From Pseudorhizobium pelagicum (GTDB lineage Bacteria > Pseudomonadota > Alphaproteobacteria > Rhizobiales > Rhizobiaceae), in contig JOKI01000004.1 in assembly GCA_000722615.1 (NCBI GenBank), positions 124,001 through 188,000 on the forward strand: a stretch of 64,000 bases of DNA, read 5' to 3'. Positions 56,917 to 64,000 of the stretch are shown here, piece by piece. Under the pieces are notes generated by a model, which ran no database searches, was not told the DNA's origin, and was given only the letters and a program-made list of their open reading frames with translations. A program made the translations under genes and the position numbers. Position 1 is the stretch's first letter, and every line of letters starts with the position of its first letter.

Positions 56917-57291
56917 ATGATCACGAGCAACTGGACATCGGCGAACATCCTGCGCGTCTTCTGCGCCGTGCTGTTCCTGTCCCTCGGGTTCGGTCACACG
57001 CCCGTTCAGGCCGCAGCGCCGTTGGAGGCCTACGGTGAAGAATACCGGCTGCCGGACGGCAGCTTTGCGGATATCTGCGCCGCCAACCATGACGAACAGG
57101 ACCATGGCAAGCTTCCCGCCTGCGAGGTCTGCCGGCTGGCCTCCTCGATGGTCCTGCCGGCACCGGCCGGTGGCATAGATCTTCCGCTCGATCCGGCCTT
57201 CCTGGACAACCCGCTTCGCATTGCCTCGCTGAATTTCGGCTTCACCGCACTGTCGCGCGCGACCTCCCGGGGGCCACCCTCCGCAATCTGA
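56917..57291 (+). CDS. Small secreted protein, DUF2946-like
   Basis: 124 aa with an N-terminal signal or anchor (FCAVLFLSLGFGHTPVQAAA). The mature part has a paired cysteine/histidine pattern, DICAANHDEQDHGKLPACEV then CRLASSMVLPAP, similar to small DUF2946-type proteins that sit near copper genes. Family assignment is tentative. It precedes a YcnI/PCuAC protein by 69 bases, supporting a copper role. Confidence 0.68.
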   Translation: MITSNWTSANILRVFCAVLFLSLGFGHTPVQAAAPLEAYGEEYRLPDGSFADICAANHDEQDHGKLPACEVCRLASSMVLPAPAGGIDLPLDPAFLDNPLRIASLNFGFTALSRATSRGPPSAI

Positions 57292-57360
57292 TCGACCGTC
57301 ACTCGTTCAGTAATTGCTCCCGGTGCAGGCAGAGGCCGCAACCGGATGGGGACCATCATC

Positions 57361-58338
57361 ATGACCACGATCAAGACACTTCTCATGTCCGCCGCTCTTG
57401 GTGCCGCGGCTGCAGGCACCGCCCAGGCCCATGCCACCTTTGCCGAACAAAGCGTCAAGGCTGACAGCTATGCCGTCATATCGCTACAGGTGCCGCATGG
57501 CTGCGGCGGGAAGTCGACCAACGAGGTTCGCATCGAACTGCCGGAAGGCTTCGTCTTCGCCAAGCCGCAGCCAAAGCCAGGCTGGGACCTTGAGATCATT
57601 CAGGGCGAGTACCAGAACTCCTACGACAACCACGGGACCACTGTGACCAGCGGACCGGTGGAAGTCCGCTGGAAGGGCGGTGACCTGGCGGACGAATACT
57701 ACGACACCTTCGTCGTGCGCGGCAAAGTCTCAGGCATCGAAGGCGGCACGGTCCTGGCCTTCCCCTCAACGCAGCTGTGCGGCAGCGATGCGCGTGTTGC
57801 CTGGACCGAGGTTGCCGCGCCTGGCACCGATCCGCATTCGCTGGAAAGCCCGGCACCGACCGTCACGGTCGTTGCGCAGGAGGCTACCGGTCATGACGCC
57901 ATGCACGGCGGCCATGATCAAGCTGCGGTTGCTGGAGCTTCCGGGGCCGGCGACCTCGAGCTGGAGGGAGCCTATGCCCGGGCCATGCTGCCAGGCCAGC
58001 CTGTCGGTGGTGGCTTCGTCACCATCAAGAACACTGGCGACGAGGATGACCGGCTGGTGTCGGTCTCGTCGCCGGCCGCCGGGGCGGTGGAGCTTCACGA
58101 GATGGCAATGCAGGGCGAGGTTATGAAGATGCGCAAGCTCGACGGCGGCATTCCGGTGCCAGCCGGCGAAACGGTGGAGTTGAAGGCCGGGGGACTGCAC
58201 ATGATGTTCATGCAGGTCAAAACCCCCTTTGCAGAAGGCGATGCGGTCCCGGTAACCCTGACGTTCGAAAAGGCCGGCGACATCGAGCTCACCCTGCCGG
58301 TGACATCGGCAGCGCCTGGCGGCCATTCGCACAACTAA
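57361..58338 (+). CDS. YcnI (DUF1775) - PCu(A)C fusion, periplasmic copper-binding protein
   Basis: 325 aa exported protein. After a signal peptide ending AQA comes His1 of the mature protein (HATFAEQSVK), the residue that binds copper in YcnI domains, with VPHGCGGKSTNEVRIELPEG. A His-rich linker (HDAMHGGHDQ) leads to a PCu(A)C domain (about 205-318) with its Met/His copper motif HEMAMQGEVMKMRKL and GGLHMMFMQ. PCu(A)C delivers copper to oxidase CuA or CuB centres. ATG 57361 is chosen; ATG 57346 is possible. Confidence 0.9.
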   Translation: MTTIKTLLMSAALGAAAAGTAQAHATFAEQSVKADSYAVISLQVPHGCGGKSTNEVRIELPEGFVFAKPQPKPGWDLEIIQGEYQNSYDNHGTTVTSGPVEVRWKGGDLADEYYDTFVVRGKVSGIEGGTVLAFPSTQLCGSDARVAWTEVAAPGTDPHSLESPAPTVTVVAQEATGHDAMHGGHDQAAVAGASGAGDLELEGAYARAMLPGQPVGGGFVTIKNTGDEDDRLVSVSSPAAGAVELHEMAMQGEVMKMRKLDGGIPVPAGETVELKAGGLHMMFMQVKTPFAEGDAVPVTLTFEKAGDIELTLPVTSAAPGGHSHN

Positions 58339-58435
58339 AGCCATTGTGCATTCGACCAAGACGCTCGCAGCCTTTGCTGCGGGCTGTCTCCATCCGCTGT
58401 CGATGAGGCGCAGGTTTGCTGAATCGGCGGAGAAA

Positions 58436-58711
58436 TCAGTCGTCGAGATCGCGGTAGGCAGCCTGCGCCTGCGCAAGCGTCGTGTGCTGTTGCTGAGGCT
58501 GCTGCTCCGGCGACAGAAGGTCGAGACCGACAGCGGCGGCTGGAATCAATTGTTCGATGGTTGGATCGCCTGTCTCTGCACGCAAAGCATTCCGGTCGGC
58601 GGAAAGGCGGATGTCTTCCACCTGATCCTTCAATGACAGTCGCCGGGCCGGCTTCATTGCGTCCGACGCGTAGGCGGCCGTGTTGGCTGAAACTGAAAGA
58701 ACCAAGGTCAT
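58436..58711 (-). CDS. Hypothetical protein, 91 aa, possibly exported
   Basis: Unrecognised. A short hydrophobic N-terminus (MTLVLSVSANTAAYASDAM) may be a weak signal peptide; the rest is Gln/Ala/Leu rich with EQQPQQQHTT. GGA lies ten bases upstream of ATG 58711. No homologues are known to me; the call rests on frame and start context only. Confidence 0.45.
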   Translation of the reverse strand: MTLVLSVSANTAAYASDAMKPARRLSLKDQVEDIRLSADRNALRAETGDPTIEQLIPAAAVGLDLLSPEQQPQQQHTTLAQAQAAYRDLDD

Positions 58712-58825
58712 CGTTTAAATCCACTACTCCAGCTTAAAACCTAGTGCAGGGCAGCTTGGTTCCCTGTTAAGGAAGTCGCCAGCATTTTAACCACCTGTCA
58801 TTTTTCTGTGGTCTGGGTCGTCTTC

Positions 58826-59203
58826 ATGTCCAACTTGTTCCTCGTCGCGCTCGGCGGCGCTTCCGGTTCGGTTCTCCGCTATCTCGTCGGCCACTGGAGC
58901 CTCCGGCAGTTCGGTCCGGCCTTCCCCTGGGGGACGCTGATCGTCAATATCGTCGGTTCTTTCGCAATCGGCTTTCTGGCCGAGTTCATCGCGCGCCGAA
59001 TGAACGCACCGGCAGAGATGCGGCTCCTGCTGGTCACCGGCTTTCTCGGCGGCTTCACGACCTTTTCGGCCTTTTCGCTGGATGCCCTGTTCCTCTTTGA
59101 ACGAGGAGCTGTGACCACGGCAGTCGCCTATGTGGTCGCAAGCGTCGCCGTCTCGCTCGTTGCGGTGATGGGCGGGCTGGCGCTTGGCCGGGCGATGTTC
59201 TAA
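58826..59203 (+). CDS. crcB: Fluoride exporter CrcB/Fluc
   Basis: 125 aa membrane protein with four helices. Family marks are GGASGSVLRYLVG, FPWGTLIVNIVGSFAIGFL and TGFLGGFTTFSAFS. It forms a dual-topology dimer that lets fluoride leave the cell. ATG 58826 (MSNLFLVALGG) fits the family; a GTG at 58808 is open. No fluoride riboswitch is visible upstream. Confidence 0.94.
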   Translation: MSNLFLVALGGASGSVLRYLVGHWSLRQFGPAFPWGTLIVNIVGSFAIGFLAEFIARRMNAPAEMRLLLVTGFLGGFTTFSAFSLDALFLFERGAVTTAVAYVVASVAVSLVAVMGGLALGRAMF

Positions 59204-59239
59204 ACAGCCTGAAAAAGCGACAGAACAAGAAAGAACATC

Positions 59240-60229
59240 ATGGCAGGCATCGAGCACATCCGCGTTGAGGCGGACGAAGCGGGCATGCGCCTCGACCGCT
59301 GGTTCAAGGTCCATTATCCCGGCCTCGCATTCGGGTCGCTCCAGAAGCTGCTGCGTTCCGGCCAGGTGCGTGTCGATGGCGGCCGGGTGAAATCGGATGC
59401 CCGCGTTCAGCCGGGACAGACGGTGCGCATACCGCCGCTCGAGGTCGATGCCAAGAAGGCCGGCCCGATTGCCGGCAAGGATCTCAAGCATTCCAGCGAC
59501 TACGAGCTTCTGCAGCGCATGGTGCTGCATGAGGACGACAAGGTGATTGTGCTCAACAAGCCATCCGGCCTTGCCGTGCAGGGCGGTTCGGGCGTTACAC
59601 GCCACATCGACCAGATGCTCGATGCCTGGACAAGCCCTAAGGGCGAGAAGCCGCGGCTCGTGCATCGGCTCGACCGCGACACCTCCGGCGTGCTGGTGAT
59701 CGCCCGCACCCGTGGTGCTGCCCAGAAGCTGACGGCGGCCTTTCGCGAGCGCGATACCAAGAAGACCTACTGGGCGCTGGTCAAGGGCGTGCCCCGCAAG
59801 CACGAAGACAAGATTTCGACCTGGCTTGTGAAGGAGCAGACGCCGGACGGTGACCGGATGCGGATCGCCAGGCACGGCGAGGACGGCGCCGATCACGCGG
59901 TCACCTTCTATCGCGTTCTCGAAACCGCCGCACAGACGATGGCCTGGCTGGAGATGGAACCCTATACCGGCCGCACGCACCAGCTGCGCGTGCATGCGCT
60001 GCACATCGGCCACCCGATCATCGGCGATCCGAAGTACGAAGACGACGACATCAACTGGCCGTTCCCGGGCGGCATCCAGAAGCGCCTGCACCTGCACGCC
60101 CGCCACATCGACGTTCCCCATCCATCGGGCGGACGGCTGCGTGTGACCGCGCCGCTGCCGCCGCACATGGTGCAGAGCTGGAACCTGCTGGGTCTCGACA
60201 TGGAGAACGGGCGGAGAGACGACGAATGA
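59240..60229 (+). CDS. rluC: RluA/RluC family 23S rRNA pseudouridine synthase
   Basis: 329 aa enzyme with an N-terminal S4 RNA-binding domain (about 12-70; RLDRWFKVHYPGLAFGSLQK) and the catalytic motif HRLDRDTSGVLVIAR with the active Asp. The end of the domain has GRTHQLRVHALHIGHPI. RluC modifies U955, U2504 and U2580 in E. coli 23S rRNA; positions here are inferred. It overlaps the HAD gene by four bases. Confidence 0.92.
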   Translation: MAGIEHIRVEADEAGMRLDRWFKVHYPGLAFGSLQKLLRSGQVRVDGGRVKSDARVQPGQTVRIPPLEVDAKKAGPIAGKDLKHSSDYELLQRMVLHEDDKVIVLNKPSGLAVQGGSGVTRHIDQMLDAWTSPKGEKPRLVHRLDRDTSGVLVIARTRGAAQKLTAAFRERDTKKTYWALVKGVPRKHEDKISTWLVKEQTPDGDRMRIARHGEDGADHAVTFYRVLETAAQTMAWLEMEPYTGRTHQLRVHALHIGHPIIGDPKYEDDDINWPFPGGIQKRLHLHARHIDVPHPSGGRLRVTAPLPPHMVQSWNLLGLDMENGRRDDE

Positions 60230-60879
60230 AGCTAGTCCTCTTCGACTGCGACGGCACGCTTGTCGACAGTGCCAGCCTCATCCACGAGACCATGCGGCGA
60301 ACCTTCCTGCACTTCGAGAAGCCGGAGCCGACGCTTGTGCAGACCAAGGCGATCATCGGGCTGACGCTCGACATCGCCATTGCGCGAATGCTCGGCAGAC
60401 CGCATGCCGGCGACGAAGAGGTCGAGATGATGGCCTACTACAAGTCGCTGTTTTCAGTCGTGCGCAAGGATCTCGATTTCCATGAACCGCTGTTCGATGG
60501 CATCCGCCAGCTGATCGACACGATCGGACCTCGCGACGACCTGCGGATCGGTGCCGTCACCGGCAAGTCGAGGCGGGGGCTGAACCACCTGATGGAGATC
60601 CACGGGTTCGACAAGCACTTCGTCGTGTCCAGGACGGCGGACGAGTGCCCCTCCAAGCCACACCCAGCCATGGTGACAGAGTGCTGTGACGAGACGGGTC
60701 TCGTTGCAGGCGTCACCCTTGTGATCGGTGATGCCATCTACGATATGCAGATGGCAAAGGCGGCCGGCGCGACAGCCATCGGCGTCTCCTGGGGCTATGC
60801 CTCGGTGGACGACCTTTGGAACGCGGGAGCCGACGCCATCGTTGACCATCCGAGCGAACTGCTTGTCCACATCGGCTGA
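60226..60879 (+). CDS. HAD-IA family hydrolase (phosphoglycolate phosphatase-like)
   Basis: 217 aa phosphatase. Motif I is LFDCDGTLVDS, motif II AVTGKSRRGL, motif III the Lys in CPSKPHP and motif IV VIGDAIYDMQMA, complete for HAD-IA. Substrate unknown. ATGA overlap with rluC and nine bases to the ATP12 gene show a compact operon. Confidence 0.9.
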   Translation: MKLVLFDCDGTLVDSASLIHETMRRTFLHFEKPEPTLVQTKAIIGLTLDIAIARMLGRPHAGDEEVEMMAYYKSLFSVVRKDLDFHEPLFDGIRQLIDTIGPRDDLRIGAVTGKSRRGLNHLMEIHGFDKHFVVSRTADECPSKPHPAMVTECCDETGLVAGVTLVIGDAIYDMQMAKAAGATAIGVSWGYASVDDLWNAGADAIVDHPSELLVHIG

Positions 60880-60887
60880 GGTATTCC

Positions 60888-61676
60888 ATGCGTGAACTGT
60901 TCGAACTTCCGGAAGGCTTGAGCCACCCCGATCCCACCCGCCGGGCCCAGATCCAGATGAAGCGCCCGCTGCCGAAGCGGTTCTATACGAATGTCTCGGT
61001 CGACCAGGGGGACGACGGCTACGCCATTCACCTCGACGGGCGCCCGGTGCGGACGCCGGCGAAGAGCCCGCTGGTGGCGCCCACCGCTGCCCTGGCGGAG
61101 CTGATGCGCGCCGAATGGGATGGCCAGGTGGAGCATATCGATCCGGGGACCATGCCGGTGACGAAGCTCGTCAATACCGCAATCGACGGAGTGGCGATCG
61201 ATCCGCAGGCGGTCTTCGAGGACATCCTGCGTTTTTCCTCGAGCGATCTCCTCTGTTACCGGGCCGATGGCCCGGAAGAGCTCGTGGCACGCCAGTCGGA
61301 GCGCTGGGACCCGCTGATCGACTGGGCGGCCAACGACCTTGGCGCCCGTTTCATTCTCATTGAAGGCATCATGCCGCAGGACCAGCCGCGCGAGGCGATC
61401 GCCGCCTTCGCCGTGACACTGCGCAAATACGATACGCCGATCGAGCTTGCCTGTCTCCACACGGTGACGACGCTGACCGGTTCCGCGATCCTGGCACTGG
61501 CTTTCGCAGAAGACCGCCTCTCGGCCGACGAAGCCTGGTCGCTTGCCCATCTCGACGAGGACTGGACTGACGAGCACTGGGGCGTCGATACCGAAGCGCA
61601 ACAGCGCCGGGCAAAGCGGCAGGATGAGCTTCAGGCGTCGGCGGCAGCGTTCCTCAGCCTTCGGCCGGCAGTTTAA
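60888..61676 (+). CDS. ATP12 family chaperone for F1-ATPase assembly
   Basis: 262 aa protein related to mitochondrial ATP12, which binds the F1 alpha subunit before assembly; in bacteria the family is largely alphaproteobacterial. Conserved segments are KRFYTNVSV near 33-40, DGRPVRTPAKSPLV, MPVTKLVNTAID and LCYRADGPEELVARQ. GAGGT precedes ATG 60888. Third gene of the rluC-HAD-ATP12 unit. Confidence 0.92.
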   Translation: MRELFELPEGLSHPDPTRRAQIQMKRPLPKRFYTNVSVDQGDDGYAIHLDGRPVRTPAKSPLVAPTAALAELMRAEWDGQVEHIDPGTMPVTKLVNTAIDGVAIDPQAVFEDILRFSSSDLLCYRADGPEELVARQSERWDPLIDWAANDLGARFILIEGIMPQDQPREAIAAFAVTLRKYDTPIELACLHTVTTLTGSAILALAFAEDRLSADEAWSLAHLDEDWTDEHWGVDTEAQQRRAKRQDELQASAAAFLSLRPAV

Positions 61677-61730
61677 GTCTTCGCTAACTCTGTAGGCCGC
61701 ATCATCCGGGAAATCATTCCGGACACCCCG

Positions 61731-62222
61731 ATGCGTCGCCTCTTTTCCCTCTGTTTGCTGATGGCAGCTCTGCCGCTTCTGATGGCGTTCCGGCTGGAGA
61801 CGGCGGCGCGCGACCCGGAGTCGCTGCTGTATGATGTGCGCGGTGCATTCGTTGCGGCAAAGTCGGACATCCCACCGCTGCTTGTCGCCGAAACAGACCG
61901 GCTGGTGAACGAGGCGATCATCTCCACCGTCCGCCAGCGGGTCCTGCCGCGGACGATCCTTACCGTCCGGATCCATCGCCTCATGAAGTTTCCGGTGATT
62001 CTGGGCAGAAAGCGCGAGGCTGCCGTCTCGGTGAAGGCGGTTTCCGTGGCCAATGGCGAGGTGATCGCCGAGGGCAGCTTCAGCGTGACCGTCTATTCGC
62101 TGAACGCCGGTGGTATCGATCTCCTGCTGGCGGAGCGCATCGCCGAACGGGTTGCGTCGGAATTCCAGCTTTCGGGCGAGCGCAGATCGACACTGGCGAC
62201 GGCGCTGTCTTCCGGCCGCTAG
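61731..62222 (+). CDS. Hypothetical exported protein, 163 aa
   Basis: Signal peptide LFSLCLLMAALPLLMAF, then a compact mature domain with VSVANGEVIAEGSFSVTVYS and ERIAERVASEFQLSGE. I do not recognise the family. It lies 54 bases after the ATP12 gene on the same strand and ends three bases from the convergent sugE stop, with no room for a separate terminator. Confidence 0.7.
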   Translation: MRRLFSLCLLMAALPLLMAFRLETAARDPESLLYDVRGAFVAAKSDIPPLLVAETDRLVNEAIISTVRQRVLPRTILTVRIHRLMKFPVILGRKREAAVSVKAVSVANGEVIAEGSFSVTVYSLNAGGIDLLLAERIAERVASEFQLSGERRSTLATALSSGR

Positions 62223-62225
62223 AGA

Positions 62226-62543
62226 TCAGCCGGCGGCGACCTTCAACCCGATGATGCCGGCGACGATCATGGCAATGCAGCCGAGACGGAGCGCCGTTGC
62301 CGGTTCCGCAAACAGGACCATGCCGAGGATGACGGTGCCGACGGTGCCAATGCCGGTCCAGACGGCATAGGCGGTGCCGACCGGCAAGGTGCGGACCGCA
62401 AGGCCGAGAAGCACGACGGATATCACCATGGCGACGATGGTCAGGACGGTGGGCATCGGACGGGTGAAGCCCTCGGTATATTTCAATCCGATCGCCCAGC
62501 CGATTTCGAACAGTCCCGCGAGGGTGAGAAGGATCCAGGCCAA
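62226..62543 (-). CDS. sugE: Guanidinium exporter, SMR family (SugE/Gdx)
   Basis: 105 aa four-helix small multidrug resistance family protein. E13-type catalytic Glu is in [19 protein letters not shown], whose WxxxLKYTxGF pattern marks the Gdx/SugE branch that exports guanidinium rather than broad cations. The start is TTG 62543 ([10 protein letters not shown]), seven bases after GGAG. A putative guanidine-II riboswitch precedes it, which supports the function. Confidence 0.92.
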   Translation of the reverse strand: MAWILLTLAGLFEIGWAIGLKYTEGFTRPMPTVLTIVAMVISVVLLGLAVRTLPVGTAYAVWTGIGTVGTVILGMVLFAEPATALRLGCIAMIVAGIIGLKVAAG

Positions 62544-62566
62544 TGTCTTACTCCGTGTGAAGGGAG

Positions 62567-62617
62567 CGAGGCCGTCCCCGCGATCGTGACCGGGAAACCC
62601 GGCGGCAGCCGTCTGCC
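62567..62617 (-). ncRNA. Guanidine-II (mini-ykkC) riboswitch candidate upstream of sugE
   Basis: On the minus strand two hairpins each present an ACGG loop closed by G-C: GGCAG-ACGG-CTGCC (62617-62604) and CGGGG-ACGG-CCTCG (62580-62567). Paired ACGR-loop hairpins are the signature of the guanidine-II class. The 23-base linker holds a further CCGGG-TTT-CCCGG hairpin. Directly after hairpin 2, GCTCCC (62567-62562) could pair with the GGAG ribosome site at 62554-62551. Only the two loops and stems are seen; binding is inferred from class and gene context. Confidence 0.82.
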
Positions 62618-62667
62618 AAGGTCGATATGGTGCCGGTCGGCGGGAAGGCAAGGTTTGCCGAACCTGC

Positions 62668-63501
62668 CTATGCCAGCCGCTCCGCATGCCATCTCAGGTG
62701 GTCGTCCATGAAGGTCGAGATGAAATAATAGGAGTGGTCGTAGCGCTCGTGCATCCGGAGCGTCAGGCCGATGCCGGTGCCCTTGATGGCCTCTTCGAAG
62801 AGCCATGGGCGCAGGCCGTCCTCGAGGAAGCTGTCGGCCTTGCCCTGGTCGATCAGGAACTCGGGAAAGCGGGCACCGTCTTCCACGAGGGTGCAGGCAT
62901 CGTAGGGGCGCCAGGAAGAGCGATCTGCGCCGAGATATTTCTCCAGCGCCGGAGCCGACCAATCGGCCGTCGACGGCTGCACGATCGGGGCAAAGGCCGA
63001 GCAGCTCCGGAAGCGGTCCGGGTTCTTCAGCGCGATGGTCATGGCGCCATGGCCGCCCATGGAGTGGCCGAAGATGCCCTGGCGATCCATGTCGACGCGA
63101 AAATGCTGGGCGATGAAATTCGGCAGCTCCTCCGTGATGTAGGTGTACATCTGGTAGTGTTCGGCCCAGGGCTTTTCCGTCGCATCAAGGTAGAAGCTGG
63201 CGCCCTTGCCCATCTTCCAGTTGGTGAGCTCATCGGGAACGTCGTTGCCGCGCGGGCTTGTGTCCGGGCAGACGATGATCAGTCCGAGTTCGGCGGCCAT
63301 GCGCCGGTACTCGCCCTTCTCCATGACGTTCGCATGGGTGCAGGTGAGGCCCGAGAGATACCAGACGACCGGGCAGGGCTCCTGCGTCGCCTTCGGCGGC
63401 ACATAGACCGCAAAGGTCATCTCGCCCTGGCAGGCGTCCGAGTCATGGGAGAAGACCCCTTGCATGCCGCCGAAGGCGGTGTTCTGGGAAAGGACTTTCA
63501 T
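62668..63501 (-). CDS. fghA: S-formylglutathione hydrolase
   Basis: 277 aa alpha/beta hydrolase that releases formate and glutathione from S-formylglutathione in formaldehyde detoxification. The nucleophile Ser is in [18 protein letters not shown]; the remaining triad appears in [11 protein letters not shown] (Asp) and [10 protein letters not shown] (His). The N-terminal [18 protein letters not shown] is typical of esterase D. It overlaps the YaiI gene by four bases. Confidence 0.95.
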   Translation of the reverse strand: MKVLSQNTAFGGMQGVFSHDSDACQGEMTFAVYVPPKATQEPCPVVWYLSGLTCTHANVMEKGEYRRMAAELGLIIVCPDTSPRGNDVPDELTNWKMGKGASFYLDATEKPWAEHYQMYTYITEELPNFIAQHFRVDMDRQGIFGHSMGGHGAMTIALKNPDRFRSCSAFAPIVQPSTADWSAPALEKYLGADRSSWRPYDACTLVEDGARFPEFLIDQGKADSFLEDGLRPWLFEEAIKGTGIGLTLRMHERYDHSYYFISTFMDDHLRWHAERLA

Positions 63502-63962
63502 GGCGTGTCTCCGGGTGGTGTCATGCTTTTGGCGCGGCGGCAGAGGCGATCAAGCACCTCAAGAAATTTGGATCGGTCGCGCGGGCTGAAGGCGGCGTTA
63601 TAACCCTTGCTTTCGCCGGTTTCGCGCAGGTGCTGGCCGAGATCGCGCATGGCGGTCGCCATGCCGATGTTGCTTTCGTCAAACACGCGCCCGGTCGGGC
63701 CGGTGACGAGGGCGCCTGCGCGGACGCAGCGACCGGCCAGCGGCACATCGGCGGTGATGACGATGTCACCGGGTCCGGCGCGCTCGGCGATCCAGTCATC
63801 GGCGGCATCGAAGGCGCCCGAGACGATGACATTGTGGATCATCGGATCGCGCGAGGGGCGCAGGCCGGAATTGGCGACCAGCGTCACCTCCAGCCCGTGT
63901 CGCTCCGCGACCTTCAGGACCTCAGGCTTCACCGGGCAGGCGTCTGCATCGACATAGATCAC
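63498..63962 (-). CDS. YaiI/YqxD (DUF188) family protein
   Basis: 154 aa PIN-like protein. The opening IYVDADACPVKPEVLKVAER and ITADVPLAGRCVRAGALV are family hallmarks, with acidic residues like those of nucleases; the function is not established. The start GTG 63962 overlaps the stop of the upstream gene (GTGA), and its end overlaps fghA, so three genes are translationally linked. Confidence 0.9.
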   Translation of the reverse strand: MIYVDADACPVKPEVLKVAERHGLEVTLVANSGLRPSRDPMIHNVIVSGAFDAADDWIAERAGPGDIVITADVPLAGRCVRAGALVTGPTGRVFDESNIGMATAMRDLGQHLRETGESKGYNAAFSPRDRSKFLEVLDRLCRRAKSMTPPGDTP

Positions 63963-64000
63963 GAGGCCGGTCTCTCCATGTCCACATGCGGGATGCCGTC
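63959..64000 (-). CDS. C-terminal fragment of an upstream gene (runs off right edge)
   Basis: The last 13 codons read DGIPHVDMERPAS then TGA at 63961-63959, overlapping the YaiI start as GTGA. The ending resembles some GNAT acetyltransferases, but 13 residues cannot prove it. Confidence 0.5.
   Translation of the reverse strand, partial: DGIPHVDMERPAS

Noticed and set aside
58346..58636. 96-aa plus-strand frame after the YcnI-PCuAC gene
   Set aside because: Basic low-information translation opposite a more protein-like minus-strand frame.
58712..58825. Fluoride riboswitch upstream of crcB
   Set aside because: None of the conserved fluoride aptamer elements, such as CTGATG followed by CTAC, is present.

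Overview
The window looks like chromosomal DNA of a Rhizobiaceae-type alphaproteobacterium (Rhizobium, Agrobacterium, Shinella or Ensifer relative). The reasons are high GC, dense coding, an AcpXL/LpxXL very-long-chain lipid A locus, FnrN-type control of fixNOQP and fixGHIS, a RIME-like intergenic repeat, and ATP12 and DUF6481 proteins. The species cannot be named from sequence alone. I see no rRNA, tRNA, CRISPR array, transposase, integrase or phage gene.

Left part (1-13.3 kb). A leftward betaine unit carries a binding protein, a ProV-like ATPase and the start of betaine-homocysteine methyltransferase, with no permease between them. Then come cobU, a TSUP exporter and a nucleoside hydrolase. 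fnrN and hemN are divergent and share two FNR/FixK boxes (anaeroboxes). A rightward six-gene locus follows (AcpXL, dehydratase, two ketosynthase homologues, dehydrogenase, LpxXL) that makes and attaches the C28 acyl chain of lipid A. One ketosynthase homologue lacks the catalytic Cys.

Microaerobic region (13.4-24.5 kb). A PAS protein and a hemerythrin precede fixNOQP (cbb3 oxidase) and fixGHIS (its assembly and copper factors). An oppositely oriented Na+/alanine symporter gene separates the two operons. Both operons have an upstream anaerobox, so FnrN at 5.7-6.4 kb probably controls them together with hemN.

Sugar region (24.5-39.1 kb). gnd ends at a clear terminator. A LacI regulator diverges from a CUT1 ABC transporter followed by a GH2 beta-mannosidase, a TIM-barrel isomerase, a Gfo/Idh/MocA oxidoreductase, an aldo/keto reductase, a RIME-like repeat and a GH43 beta-xylosidase. 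This looks like uptake and breakdown of hemicellulose-derived oligosaccharides.

Zinc and cold region (39.2-52 kb). znuA diverges from znuCB-zur across two Zur-like boxes. Next is a run of very small genes with CspA, a DUF6481 protein and a fatty acid desaturase, then a 44-bp perfect palindrome, a gamma-carbonic anhydrase, dusA, a PRC-barrel protein, a DUF922 protein, small proteins, rpsU and a second CspA.

Right part (52-64 kb). gcvTHP lies behind a tandem glycine riboswitch. Then come a copper-handling pair (small secreted protein plus a YcnI/PCuAC fusion), crcB, an rluC-HAD-ATP12 unit, a sugE/gdx guanidinium exporter gene preceded by what reads as a guanidine-II (mini-ykkC) riboswitch, fghA, a YaiI protein and a fragment of one more gene.

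I found no wholly new multi-gene system. The observations most worth following are the Cys-less ketosynthase partner, the guanidine-II element, the permease-less betaine locus, the cold-linked small-gene island and the 44-bp palindrome.
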